DNA of 64,000 nt from Chrysogorgia sp. JL179-B06 (GCA_035772405.1 JAYKKM010000193.1:447501-511500), one strand, 5' to 3'; numbered from the stretch's first letter, positions 9,980 to 24,200 are shown. The notes: generated by a model not told the origin, from the letters alone. Program-made: numbers and translations.

Positions 9980-10840
9980 TTCCAGGCCTTTTCACGACAT
10001 TGAACGTTAAGTTTTGTTTGCTTCGGTTACGAACCGGCAAACTTTCAGCAACCGAGAACTTAAAAACGATTTAAGTTCGCGGTTACTAGTGACCTACTAG
10101 TAATGGGGAAAAACGGCAACAAGAAATCGTTCGTTAACCTGTTTTTCTCAATAATTTTAATTTTTGAGGGCTTTCGTTTGTGTTAATTTTGAAATTTGTT
10201 TTCAAAGCCTGTTTGCGGGAAATAACGGGTGGTTCTGGGAAACAAATTATTGCGGGTTTTTCGGAATAAATTTTCGTTTTATCGGCCATGCGTGAATGAT
10301 TTGTGACAAAAATGTACATTTGATCTCATACAAGTCAGTATAACAGGCGAAGTTCATTATTGTGAAGCCAAATTGCAGAGGAAGCGAAAACACCCTCAGT
10401 TACTGACACTTCAAATAGCACTCTAAATTCCAGAACGACAACTTTATTCATACGACATTTGTATATGGGCTTGCGGCTCCAGGGTTTGGTATAAAAAAAT
10501 GCAAATCATCTTGAGAATGACATGCGTACAAATTAAAATAAATTTGACGTGTGAATTATACGAATGTGAATAATAAATGTTAAATGACTCTGTACTTCTA
10601 GTCTTGTCTCCTATAAAACTCCCGGATTTCTGCTGAAGTCATGTCCCTTTTGCAACTGCGTTGTGCTCATACGTGCTGTCAAAACTGCTACCAAAAGACC
10701 CAAGCATTCAAAAATTTCCCCCTTAGAGGAAACCACTTTTTAAAATCCTGGGTCCGCCACTGATATATGTAGTTTACTTGTGTTTACAGATCGGGAGAGA
10801 AAATCAACCGATTATTTTGATATTCATTTAACTGGACATA

Positions 10841-10983
10841 GAAAGAAAATCAAACAATTATTTTGACCGGAGATGATTTTCCTGCAGCCAGTTTACCACG
10901 AGAATCTGTCGAACACAGATTCTCGTGGTAAACTGGCTCCAGGAAAATCATCTCCGGTCAAAATAATTGTTTGATTTTCTTTC
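10841..10983. repeat. Near-perfect palindrome, 68-bp arms, 7-nt loop
   Basis: The left arm 10841-10908 and right arm 10916-10983 are reverse complements with a single mismatch; the loop is TCGAACA. An outer direct copy of the arm start (GATCGGGAGAGAAAATCAA at 10,790) lies just upstream. The near-perfect match, against the heavily diverged outer arms, indicates a recent event. Confidence 0.95.
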
Positions 10984-11660
10984 CCGATCAGTGAACTCTA
11001 TATATAACTGGCGGACTATGTTTTGATATTTGGGGAAAAAAGTGAAGCAAAACATGGCGGTCATGGAGGAGATTTGACCGTATATCTCACGCAACTTTTC
11101 TATTTTTCAAATCTATGTTCATTTTGATATTTATATTGCCAAAGTCATGCCGAGTCAAAATAGTACATTTTTTATAGAAACAAATTGCAGAATTAACACA
11201 AAATGACGAAAGAAATCCTCAAAATTTTCTTTGGAAAAACAGGTTTTTATAAACGAACGATTTATTTTTACCATTCCCCCCATTTTTAGACAACTGATGT
11301 CAGCAGCAGTTCATAAAACATCACGAAATCCTTTTTAAGTAGACGGTTACTGAAAGTTTGTCGGTTTCACTTTGTTCAAGGACTTCTTTCGTTCTTGTAA
11401 ATGGTTTCGTAACCGAACCAAAAACGTAAAGTGCAATGTCGTGAAAAGGCCGCGTAGGGGATTGAAAATGACGTGCAAAATTGGCCTCCATTCCCGCCAT
11501 GTTTGCCTTCACTTTTTGCCCAGAACACAGTCCTCCAGTTATATTTTGATCTCACTGGTATTTACTCGCTGGTGGCCATCTTGAAATTCTGTCCCTCCAA
11601 ACTATCCCAGGGGCCTTTGCGCTCGTCGTTCGTTACAGTTTCCTATACGTTTTGTTATCG

Positions 11661-11959
11661 GCTATTATCTTCTGCTCTTCAACTGTTCTTTTACTATATA
11701 TAATCATTTATAATTTATCTTCTCTCTTGATAGGTCGAGTTTAAATTCCATTACTAGGATAGGACATTCTTCTAAAGATTCTAAAGATTATATACCTGAC
11801 AGTCGATTAATAGAAGCTGGTGAGAACCGTTACAATGTCATATAAGAAATTTTGTAACCACCGTATGACCAGTCATAGTGCTTTGTAAAGTTTTATATCC
11901 ACCCGTTGTTTGTGTCGTAAACTTTTCTCGTTTAACTACGTAAACAACTCGTGAATATA
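11661..11959. other. Unassigned interval
   Basis: AT-rich with no recognisable gene or repeat beyond short TATA-type strings. Confidence 0.35.
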
Positions 11960-12020
11960 AATACAAATCGAATATCTAAAAAGGTTGGTGTCCTGCCGAA
12001 ATAGCGTGTAAGTCGTCTGT

Positions 12021-12048
12021 AACGCTTAGAGCGAAGGCCCTTCGTCAG
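12021..12048 (-). ncRNA. Hammerhead-like core motif (degenerate)
   Basis: On the minus strand CTGACGA is followed by GGGC-CTTC-GCTC (stem II) and TAAGCGTT in place of GAAACGTT. The catalytic GAAA is broken. It belongs to the same family as the motifs at 6.8 and 55.65 kb. Confidence 0.4.
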
Positions 12049-12159
12049 AGGAAACGTAAAGTGAAATAAAAACTGAGTGAGACTTTTATAGAATAAATAA
12101 TCGCGTAAGACAAAAATAAGCCAATTAGGTGCGAGAAACAATAACAAATAATATTTAGA

Positions 12160-12847
12160 GGGTCTCTGTAAAGAACGGAAACCGAAACGACCGAAATCGC
12201 CGAAATATGCATTGACAAATCTCGCTTATTTATTTTGTCACGATTCATTGGCACTGTAATATTTTAAAATTCCAAATATATAATCGATTATAAACAATTA
12301 AAAGGCCACAAATGTAGAAAATAAAGGGATTTTTTTACAATTGATCAAAAGTTAAACTTTCCAGGTAAGTCAAAAGTACTTTCCTAGCTGTTTATTGTTA
12401 ATATCGCATCTATATCAGGGTAAAATTATGCCCCATTCTTTAAATCAGTTTCATTAAATGTAACAAGTAGTCTTACAACAAAATAAACCAAGTAAAGTAT
12501 TTATATACATTACACTATTATTCAACAGCCTGACTTTTCACATAAGCCCAGCTGCAAACATACAGTACATGTGTAGTATGTGTGTACGGTTCATTTAATA
12601 AGCAGCAACTAAGCAAGTTATTGTATCTGATCTCCTAAAGGTGAATCACAGTCACTAGTGCGTTGCAATAATTTGTGTATTTGTGTACTAGCATACATAA
12701 ACTAATACAAGAGGGAAATTACCTCAATATAGGAGGAAAATAAGCATTTTTAGCAGTTTTTAGCGAGGTTTTTAGCGATCATTTCCGCTTTCGGCGATTT
12801 CCGGATTCGGTTTCGGTCGTTTCGGTTTCCGTTCTTTACAGAGACCC
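12160..12847. mobile_element. Mutator-like MITE with 9-bp target duplication
   Basis: The terminal inverted repeats begin GGGTCTCTGTAAAGAACGG and are identical for 37 bp. A further shared TCGCCGAAA lies at slightly shifted positions. The flanks are perfect direct copies of ATATTTAGA (12151-12159 and 12848-12856). A 9-bp duplication with long inverted ends is typical of Mutator-like elements. The 688-bp interior has no transposase frame, so it is non-autonomous. It is inserted in the 3' untranslated part of a Penelope-like element. Confidence 0.9.
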
Positions 12848-15800
12848 ATATTTAGATGTAAAAATAGGAAAGTCATTTGCTATTTTTACCGACAATCGGT
12901 AAACAGACCACACAAAGCGATGTTAATGAGTGCAATGTGAAATAAAGAAATACCCATGGAGATTAAGTGAGACAAAGATTAATTGAATGAAAATCGTTCG
13001 TTGAGACCATGGGAATGTATGTTGCCAAGTTTGAAAATGAGACGCTTTTCTTGTCTTTTTGAAAATGAGACGCTTTTCGTGGCACAGACTTTCACGTCGG
13101 AAATAGAATGATTGATACTATTAACATGTCTTACGACAGGTTTGTCGACATAAGCAACGAAGATGTTCAGCAAATCTGTGAGAAAGTCGCCGACCAGTTT
13201 GAATATAAACCTGTACGCCTCATTTGCTATGCAGTGATCTATTTAAAATTAGATGATGAGCTCCAAATTTCTATGAAGTGATAAATTTCTATGAAGTGAT
13301 ATTAATATTTTCATATTAACAAAGTTAAGTTTGTTTCTACTAAAACAATTAGATTATGAGCTCGAAATTTCTATGAAGTGTTAAATTTTATATTAATATT
13401 TTAATATTAACGAAGATAAGTTTGTTTCTACTAAAACAATTAGATGATGAGCTCGAAATTTCTATGAAGTGATAAATTTGATATTAATATTTTCATATTA
13501 ACGAAGTTAAGTTTGTTTCTACTAAAACAATTAGATAATGAGCTCGAAATTTCTATGAAGTGATAAATTTGATATTAATATTTTCATATTAACGAAGTTA
13601 AGTTTGTTTCTACTAAAACAATTAGATGATGAGCTCGAAATTTCTATGAAGTGATAAATTTGATATTAATATTTTAATATTAACGAAGATAAGTTTGTTT
13701 CTACTAAAACAATTAGATGATGAGCTCGAAATTTCTATGAAGTGATAAATTTGTATTAATATTTTCATATCAACGAATTTAAGTTTGTTTCTACTAAAAC
13801 AATTAGATTATGAGCTTGAAATTTCTATGAAGTGATAAATTTGATATTAATATTTTAATATTAACGAAGATAAGTTTTTTCTACTAAAACAATTAGATGA
13901 TGAGCTCGAAATTTCTATGAAGTGATAAATATGATATTAATATTTTCATATTAACGAAGTTAAGTTTGTTTCTACTAAAACAATTAGATTATGAGCTCGA
14001 AAATTCTATGAAGTGATAAATTTGATATTAATATTTTCATATTAAAAAAGTTAAGTTTGTTTCTACTAAAACAATTAGATTATGAGCTCGAAATTTCCAT
14101 GAAGTGATAAATTTGATATTAATATTTTCATATTAACAAAGTTAAGTTTGTTTCTACTAAAACAATTAGATGATGAGCTCGAAATTTCTATGAAGTGATA
14201 AATTTGATATTAATATTTTCATATTAACAAAGTTAAGTTTGTTTCTACTAAAACAATTAGATGATGAGCTCGAAATTTCCATGAAGTGATAAATTTGATA
14301 TTAATATTTTCATATTAACAAAGTTAAGTTTGTTTCTACTAAAACAATTAGATGATGAGCTCGAAATTTCTATGAAGTGATAAATTTGATATTAATATTT
14401 TCATATTAACAAAGTTAAGTTTGTTTCTACTAAAACAATTAGATTATGAGCTCGAAATTTCTATGAAGTGATAAATTTGATATTAATATTTTCATATTAA
14501 CAAAGTTAAGTTTGTTTCTACTAAACCAATTAGATTATGAGCTCGAAATTTCTATGAAGTGATAAATTTGATATTAATATTTTCATATTAACAAAGTTAA
14601 GTTTGTTTCTACTAAAACAATTAGATGATGAGCTCGAAATTTCTATGAAGTGATAAATTTGATATTAATATTTTCATATATATTAAGTTTGTTTCTACTA
14701 AAACAATTAGATTATGAGCTCGAAATTTCTATGAAGTGATAAATTTGATATTAATATTTTCATATTAACAAAGTTAAGTTTGTTTCTACTAAAACAATTA
14801 GATTATGAGCTCGAAATTTCTATGAAGTGATAAATTTGATATTAATATTTTCATATTAACAAAGTTAAGTTTGTTTCTACTAAAACAATTAGATTATGAG
14901 CTCGAAATTTCTATGAAGTGATAAATTTGATATTAATATTTTCATATTAACAAAGTTAAGTTTGTTTCTACTAAAACAATTAGATGATGAGCTCGAAATT
15001 TCCATGAAGTGATAAATTTGATATTAATATTTTCATATTAACAAAGTTAAGTTTGTTTCTACTAAAACAATTAGATTATGAGCTCGAAATTTCTATGAAG
15101 TGATAAATTTGATATTAATATTTTCATATTAACAAAGTTAAGTTTGTTTCTACTAAAACAATTAGATGATGAGCTCGAAATTTCCATGAAGTGATAAATT
15201 TGATATTAATATTTTCATATTAACAAAGTTAAGTTTGTTTCTACTAAAACAATTAGATTATGAGCTCGAAATTTCTATGAAGTGATAAATTTGATATTAA
15301 TATTTTCATATTAACAAAGTTAAGTTTGTTTCTACTAAAACAATTAGATGATGAGCTCGAAATTTCTATGAAGTGATAAATTTGATATTAATATTTTCAT
15401 ATATTAAGTTTGTTTCTACTAAAACAAGTAGATTATGAGCTCGAAATTTCTATGAAGTGATAAATTTGATATTAATATTTTCATATTAACAAAGTTAAGT
15501 TTGTTTCTACTAAAACAATTAGATTATGAGCTCGAAATTTCTATGAAGTGATAAATTTGATATTAATATTTTCATATTAACAAAGTTAAGTTTGTTTCTA
15601 CTAAAACAATTAGATTATGAGCTCGACATTTCTATGAAGTGATAAATTTGATATTAATATTTTCATATTAGCAAAGTTAAGTTTGTTTCTTCTAAAACAA
15701 TTAGATTATGAGCTCGAAATTTCTATGAAGTGATAAATTTGATATTAATATTTTCATATTAACAAAGTTAAGTTTGTTTCTACTAAAACAATTAGATGAT

Positions 15801-17736
15801 GAGCTCGAAATTTCCATGAAGTGATAAATTTGATATTAATATTTTCATATTAACAAAGTTAAGTTTGTTTCTACTAAAACAATTAGATTATGAGCTCGAA
15901 ATTTCTATGAATCGATAAATTTGATATTAATATTTTCATATTAACAAAGTTAAGTTTGTTTCTACTAAAACAATTAGATTATGAGCTCGAAATTTCTATG
16001 AAGTGATAAATTTGATATTAATATTTTCATATTAACAAAGTTAAGTTTGTTTCTACTAAAACAATTAGATTATGAGCTCGAAATTTCTATGAAGTGATAA
16101 ATTTGATATTAATATTTTCATATTAACAAAGTTAAGTTTGTTTCTACTAAAACAATTAGATTATGAGCTCGACATTTCTATGAAGTGATAAATTTGATAT
16201 TAATATTTTCATATTAACAAAGTTAAGTTTGTTTCTACTAAAACAATTAGATGATGAGCTCGAAATTTCCATGAAGTGATAAATTTGATATTAATATTTT
16301 CATATTAACAAAGTTAAGTTTGTTTCTACTAAAACAATTAGATTATGAGCTCGAAATTTCTATGAAGTGATAAATTTGATATTAATATTTTCATATTAAC
16401 AAAGTTAAGTTTGTTTCTACTAAAACAATTAGATGATGAGCTCGAAATTTCTATGAAGTGATAAATTTGATATTAATATTTTCATATATTAAGTTTGTTT
16501 CTACTAAAACAATTAGATTATGAGCTCGAAATTTCTATGAAGTGATAAATTTGATATTAATATTTTCATATTAACAAAGTTAAGTTTGTTTCTACTAAAA
16601 CCAATTAGATTATGAGCTCGAAATTTCTATGAAGTGATAAATTTGATATTAATATTTTCATATTAACAAAGTTAAGTTTGTTTCTACTAAAACAATTAGA
16701 TGATGAGCTCGAAATTTCTATGAAGTGATAAATTTGATATTAATATTTTCATATATTAAGTTTGTTTCTACTAAAACAATTAGATTATGAGCTCGAAATT
16801 TCTATGAAGTGATAAATTTGATATTAATATTTTCATATTAACAAAGTTAAGTTTGTTTCTACTAAAACAATTAGATTATGAGCTCGAAATTTCTATGAAG
16901 TGATAAATTTGATATTAATATTTTCATATTAACAAAGTTAAGTTTGTTTCTACTAAAACAATTAGATTATGAGCTCGAAATTTCTATGAAGTGATAAATT
17001 TGATATTAATATTTTCATATTAACAAAGTTAAGTTTGTTTCTACTAAAACAATTAGATTATGAGCTCGAAATTTCTATGAAGTGATAAATTTGATATTAA
17101 TATTTTCATATTAACAAAGTTAAGTTTGTTTCTACTAAAACAATTAGATTATGAGCTCGAAATTTCTATGAAGTGATAAATTTGATATTAATATTTTCAT
17201 ATTAACAAAGTTAAGTTTGTTTCTACTAAAACAATTAGATTATGAGCTCGAAATTTCTATGAAGTGATAAATTTGATATTAATATTTTCATATTAACAAA
17301 GTTAAGTTTGTTTCTACTAAAACAATTAGATGATGAGCTCGAAATTTCTATGAAGTGATAAATTTGATATTAATATTTTCATATTAACAAAGTTAAGTTT
17401 GTTTCTACTAAAACAATTAGATTATGAGCTCGAAATTTCTATGAAGTGATAAATTTGATATTAATATTTTCATATTAACAAAGTTAAGTTTGTTTCTACT
17501 AAAACAATTAGATGATGAGCTCGAAATTTCTATGAAGTGATAAATTTGATATTAATATTTTCATATATTAAGTTTGTTTCTACTAAAACAATTAGATTAT
17601 GAGCTCGAAATTTCTATGAAGTGATAAATTTGATATTAATATTTTCATATTAACAAAGTTAAGTTTGTTTCTACTAAAACAATTAGATGATGAGCTCGAA
17701 ATTTCTATGAAGTGATAAATTTGATATTAATATTTT

Positions 17737-20700
17737 CATATATTAAGTTTGTTTCTACTAAAACAATTAGATTATGAGCTCGAAATTTCTATGAAGTGAT
17801 AAATTTGATATTAATATTTTCATATTAACAAAGTTAAGTTTGTTTCTACTAAAACAATTAGATTATGAGCTCGAAATTTCTATGAAGTGATAAATTTGAT
17901 ATTAATATTTTCATATTAACAAAGTTAAGTTTGTTTCTACTAAAACAATTAGATTATGAGCTCGAAATTTCTATGAAGTGATAAATTTGATATTAATATT
18001 TTCATATTAACAAAGTTAAGTTTGTTTCTACTAAAACAATTAGATGATGAGCTCGAAATTTCCATGAAGTGATAAATTTGATATTAATATTTTCATATTA
18101 ACAAAGTTAAGTTTGTTTCTACTAAAACAATTAGATTATGAGCTCGAAATTTCTATGAAGTGATAAATTTGATATTAATATTTTCATATTAACAAAGTTA
18201 AGTTTGTTTCTACTAAAACAATTAGATGATGAGCTCGAAATTTCTATGAAGTGATAAATTTGATATTAATATTTTCATATATTAAGTTTGTTTCTACTAA
18301 AACAATTAGATTATGAGCTCGAAATTTCTATGAAGTGATAAATTTGATATTAATATTTTCATATTAACAAAGTTAAGTTTGTTTCTACTAAAACAATTAG
18401 ATTATGAGCTCGAAATTTCTATGAAGTGATAAATTTGATATTAATATTTTCATATTAACAAAGTTAAGTTTGTTTCTACTAAAACAATTAGATTATGAGC
18501 TCGAAATTTCTATGAAGTGATAAATTTGATATTAATATTTTCATATTAACAAAGTTAAGTTTGTTTCTACTAAAACAATTAGATGATGAGCTCGAAATTT
18601 CTATGAAGTGATAAATTTGATATTAATATTTTCATATTAACAAAGTTAAGTTTGTTTCTACTAAAACAATTAGATGATGAGCTCGAAATTTCCATGAAGT
18701 GATAAATGTGATATTAATATTTTCATATTAACAAAGTTAAGTTTGTTTCTACTAAAACAATTAGATGATGAGCTCGAAATTTCTATGAAGTGATAAATTT
18801 GATATTAATATTTTCATATTAACAAAGTTAAGTTTGTTTCTACTAAAACAATTAGATTATGAGCTCGAAATTTCTATGAAGTGATAAATTTGATATTAAT
18901 ATTTTCATATTAACAAAGTTAAGTTTGTTTCTACTAAAACAATTAGATTATGAGCTCGAAATTTCTATGAAGTGATAAATTTGATATTAATATTTTCATA
19001 TTAACAAAGTTAAGTTTGTTTCTACTAAAACAATTAGATGATGAGCTCGAAATTTCTATGAAGTGATAAATTTGATATTAATATTTTCATATATTAAGTT
19101 TGTTTCTACTAAAACAATTAGATTATGAGCTCGAAATTTCTATGAAGTGATAAATTTGATATTAATATTTTCATATTAACAAAGTTAAGTTTGTTTCTAC
19201 TAAAACAATTAGATTATGAGCTCGAAATTTCTATGAAGTGATAAATTTGATATTAATATTTTCATATTAACAAAGTTAAGTTTGTTTCTACTAAAACAAT
19301 TAGATTATGAGCTCGAAATTTCTATGAAGTGATAAATTTGATATTAATATTTTCATATTAACAAAGTTAAGTTTGTTTCTACTAAAACAATTAGATGATG
19401 AGCTCGAAATTTCCATGAAGTGATAAATTTGATATTAATATTTTCATATTAACAAAGTTAAGTTTGTTTCTACTAAAACAATTAGATTATGAGCTCGAAA
19501 TTTCTATGAAGTGATAAATTTGATATTAATATTTTCATATTAACAAAGTTAAGTTTGTTTCTACTAAAACAATTAGATGATGAGCTCGAAATTTCTATGA
19601 AGTGATAAATTTGATATTAATATTTTCATATATTAAGTTTGTTTCTACTAAAACAATTAGATTATGAGCTCGAAATTTCTATGAAGTGATAAATTTGATA
19701 TTAATATTTTCATATTAACAAAGTTAAGTTTGTTTCTACTAAAACAATTAGATTATGAGCTCGAAATTTCTATGAAGTGATAAATTTGATATTAATATTT
19801 TCATATTAACAAAGTTAAGTTTGTTTCTACTAAAACAATTAGATTATGAGCTCGAAATTTCTATGAAGTGATAAATTTGATATTAATATTTTCATATTAA
19901 CAAAGTTAAGTTTGTTTCTACTAAAACAATTAGATGATGAGCTCGAAATTTCTATGAAGTGATAAATTTGATATTAATATTTTCATATTAACAAAGTTAA
20001 GTTTGTTTCTACTAAAACAATTAGATGATGAGCTCGAAATTTCCATGAAGTGATAAATGTGATATTAATATTTTCATATTAACAAAGTTAAGTTTGTTTC
20101 TACTAAAATAATTAGATGATGAGCTCGAAATTTCTATGAAGTGATAAATTTGATATTAATATTTTCATATTAACAAAGTTAAGTTTGTTTCTACTAAAAC
20201 AATTAGATTATGAGCTCGAAATTTCTATGAAGTGATAAATTTGATATTAATATTTTCATATTAACAAAGTTAAGTTTGTTTCTACTAAAACAATTAGATT
20301 ATGAGCTCGAAATTTCTATGAAGTGATAAATTTGATATTAATATTTTCATATTAACAAAGTTAAGTTTGTTTCTACTAAAACAATTAGATGATGAGCTCG
20401 AAATTTCTATGAAGTGATAAATTTGATATTAATATTTTCATATATTAAGTTTGTTTCTACTAAAACAATTAGATTATGAGCTCGAAATTTCTATGAAGTG
20501 ATAAATTTGATATTAATATTTTCATATTAACAAAGTTAAGTTTGTTTCTACTAAAACAATTAGATTATGAGCTCGAAATTTCTATGAAGTGATAAATTTG
20601 ATATTAATATTTTCATATTAACAAAGTTAAGTTTGTTTCTACTAAAACAATTAGATTATGAGCTCGAAATTTCTATGAAGTGATAAATTTGATATTAATA

Positions 20701-20978
20701 TTTTCATATTAACAAAGTTAAGTTTGTTTCTACTAAAACAATTAGATGATGAGCTCGAAATTTCCATGAAGTGATAAATTTGATATTAATATTTTCATAT
20801 TAACAAAGTTAAGTTTGTTTCTACTAAAACAATTAGATTATGAGCTCGAAATTTCTATGAAGTGATAAATTTGATATTAATATTTTCATATTAACAAAGT
20901 TAAGTTTGTTTCTACTAAAACAATTAGATGATGAGCTCGAAATTTCTATGAAGTGATAAATTTGATATTAATATTTTC
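17737..20978. repeat. 15-monomer higher-order repeat, 1,351 bp
   Basis: The 84-bp short monomer (junction CATATATTAAG) occurs at 17737, 18276, 19088, 19627, 20439 and 20978. The spacings alternate 539, 812, 539, 812, 539. These equal 5x91+84 and 8x91+84, so the repeating unit is 13 full and 2 short monomers, 1,351 bp. Earlier short monomers at 15398, 16483, 16750 and 17562 have irregular spacings (1085, 267, 812), marking the left limit of the regular part. Confidence 0.9.
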
Positions 20979-21245
20979 ATATATTAAGTTTGTTTCTACT
21001 AAAACAATTAGATTATGAGCTCGAAATTTCTATGAAGTGATAAATTTGATATTAATATTTTCATATTAACAAAGTTAAGTTTGTTTCTACTAAAACAATT
21101 AGATTATGAGCTCGAAATTTCTATGAAGTGATAAATTTGATATTAATATTTTCATATTAACAAAGTTAAGTTTGTTTCTACTAAAACAATTAGATTATGA
21201 GCTCGACATTTCTATGAAGTGATAAATTTGATATTAATATTTTCA

Positions 21246-24200
21246 TATTAGCAAAGTTAAGTTTGTTTCTACTAAAACAATTAGATTATGAGCTCGAAAT
21301 TTCTATGAAGTGATAAATTTGATATTAATATTTTCATATTAACAAAGTTAAGTTTGTTTCTACTAAAACAATTACATGATGAGCTCCTAATTTCTATGAA
21401 GTGATAAATGTGATATTAATATTTTCATATTAACGAAGTTAAGTTTGTTTCTACTAAAACAATTAGATGATGAGCTCGTAATTTCTATGAAGTGATAAAT
21501 GTGATATTAATATTTTCATATTAACGAAGTTAAGTTTGTTTCTACTAAAACAATTAGATTATGAGCTCGAAATTTCTATGAAGTGATAAATTTGATATTA
21601 ATATTTTCATATTAACAAAGTTAAGTTTGTTTCTACTAAAACAATTAGATTATGAGCTCGAAATTTCTATGAAGTGATAAATTTGATATTAATATTTTCA
21701 TATTAACAAAGTTAAGTTTGTTTCTACTAAAACAATTAGATGATGAGCTCGAAATTTCTATGAAGTGATAAATTTGATATTAACATTTTCATATTAACAA
21801 AGTTAAGTTTGTTTCTACTAAAACAATTCGATTATGAGCTCGAAATTTCTATGAAGTGATAAATTTGATATTAATATTTTCATATTAACAAAGTTAAGTT
21901 TGTTTCTACTAAAACAATTAGATTATGAGCTCGAAATTTCTATGAAGTGATAGATTTGATATTAATATTTTCATATTAGCAAAGTTAAGTTTATTTCTAC
22001 TAAAACAATTAGATTATGAGCTCGAAATTTCTATGAAGTGATAAATTTGATATTAATATTTTCATATTAACAAAGTTAAGTTTGTTTCTACTAAAACAAT
22101 TACATGATGAGCTCGTAATTTCTATGAAGTGATAACTGTGATATTAATATTTTCATATTAACGAAGTTAAGTTTGTTTCTACTAAAACAATTAGATGATG
22201 AGCTCGTAATTTCTATGAAGTGATAAATGTGATATTAATATTTTCATATTAACGAAGTTAAGTTTGTTTCTACTAAAACAATTAGATTATGAGCTCGAAA
22301 TTTCTATGAAGTGATAAATTTGATATTAATATTTTCATATTAACAAAGTTAAGTTTGTTTCTACTAAAACAATTAGATTATGAGCTCGAAATTTCTATGA
22401 AGTGATAAATTTGATATTAATATTTTCATATTAACAAAGTTAAGTTTGTTTCTACTAAAACAATTAGATTATGAGTACGAAATTTCTATGAAGTGATAAA
22501 TTTGATATTAATATTTTCATATTAACAAAGTTAAGTTTGTTTCTACTAAAACAATTAGATTATGAGCTCGAAATTTCTATGAAGTGATAAATTTGATATT
22601 AATATTTTCATATTAACAAAGTTAAGTTTGTTTCTACTAAAACAATTAGATTATGAGCTCGAAATTTCTATGAAGTGATAAATTTGATATTAATATTTTC
22701 ATATTAGCAAAGTTAAGTTTGTTTCTACTAAAACAATTAGATTATGAGCTCGAAATTTCTATGAAGTGATAAATTTGATATTAATATTTTCATATTAACA
22801 AAGTTAAGTTTGTTTCTACTAAAACAATTAGATTATGAGCTCGAAATTTCTATGAAGTGATAAATTTGATATTAATATTTTCATATTAACAAAGTTAAGT
22901 TTGTTTCTACTAAAACAATTACATGATGAGCTCGTAATTTCTATGAAGTGATAAATGTGATTTAATATTTTCATATTAACGAAGTTAAGTTTGTTTCTAC
23001 TAAAACAATTAGATGATGAGCTCGTAATTTCTATGAAGTGATAAATGTGATATTAATATTTTCATATTAACGAAGTTAAGTTTGTTTCTACTAAAACAAT
23101 TAGATTATGAGCTCGAAATTTCTATGAAGTAATAAATTTGATATTAATATTTTCATATTAACAAAGTTAAGTTTGTTTCTACTAAAACAATTAGATTATG
23201 AGCTCGAAATTTCTATGAAGTGATAAATTTGATATTAATATTTTCATATTAACAAAGTTAAGTTTGTTTCTAGTAAAACAATTAGATTATGAGCTCGAAA
23301 TTTCTATGAAGTGATAAATTTGATATTAATATTTTCATATTAACAAAGTTAAGTTTGTTTCTACTAAAACAATTAGATGATGAGCTCGAAATTTCTATGA
23401 AGTGATAAATTTGATATTAATATTTTCATATTAACAAAGTTAAGTTTGTTTCTACTAAAACAATTAGATTATGAGCTCGAAATTTCTATGCAGTGATAAA
23501 TTTGATATTAATATTTTCATATTAACAAAGTTAAGTTTGTTTCTACTGAAACAATTAGATTATGAGCTCGAAATTTCTATGAAGTGATAAATTTGTTATT
23601 AATATTTTAATATTAACAAAGTTAAGTTTGTTTCTACTAAAACAATTAGATTATGAGTACGAAATTTCTTTGAAGTGATAAATGTGATATTAATATTTTC
23701 ATATTAACAAAGTTAAGTTTGTTTCTACTAAAACAATTAGATTATGAGCTCGAAATTTCTATGAAGTGATAAATTTGATATTAATATTTTCATATTAACA
23801 AAGTTAAGTTTGTTTCAACTAAAACAATTAGATGATGAGCTCGAAATTTCTATGAAGTGATAAATTTGATATTAATATTTTCATATTAACAAAGTTAAGT
23901 TTGTTTCTACTAAAACAATTAGATTATGAGCTCGAAATTGCTATGAAGTGATAAATTTGATATTAATATTTTCATATTAACAAAGTTAAGTTTGTTTCTA
24001 CTAAAACAATTAGATGATGAGCTCGAAATTTCTATGAAGTGATAAATTTGATATTAATATTTTCATATTAACAAAGTTAAGTTTGTTTCTACTAAAACAA
24101 TTAGATTATGAGCTCGAAATTTCTATGAAGTGATAAATTTGATATTAATATTTTCATATTAACAAAGTTAAGTTTGTTTCTACTAAAACAATTAGATTAT

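Larger units (their letters stand above)
9745..11660. mobile_element. Long-arm foldback DNA element
   Basis: The ends are diverged inverted copies over about 400 bp. ATTTCAAGATGGCCACCAGC begins at about 9,811 on the plus strand and has its complement ending at about 11,588. The arms also share TATATAACTG, GTGAAGG, CGACATTG and TTTTCACG, and extend outward through CAAAGG (9,779 and 11,619) to AACAAAA.ACG. The centre holds a 68-bp-arm palindrome and a third partial copy of the arm (10,988-11,090). No transposase frame is visible. I could not find a clean target duplication, so the superfamily is undecided. Confidence 0.7.
11960..13235 (-). pseudogene. Penelope-like element 3' part with GIY-YIG C-terminus, split by a MITE and cut by the satellite
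   Basis: Minus-strand translation from about 13,200 to 12,979 reads LVGDFLTDLLN, DKPVVRHVNS, NHSISDVKV, a basic RQEKRLIFKLG and GLNERFSFN. That is the end of the GIY-YIG endonuclease region found at the C-terminus of Penelope-like polyproteins. Downstream is a 3' untranslated region with a hammerhead-like motif at 12.03 kb. A 688-bp MITE sits inside that region. The upstream coding part is missing because the satellite array starts at about 13,247. One exchange or insertion event therefore truncated this element at the satellite edge. Confidence 0.75.

Noticed and set aside
9779..11619. 8-bp target duplication for the foldback element
   Set aside because: Flanks outside the CAAAGG ends are not direct copies, and the inverted similarity continues beyond them.
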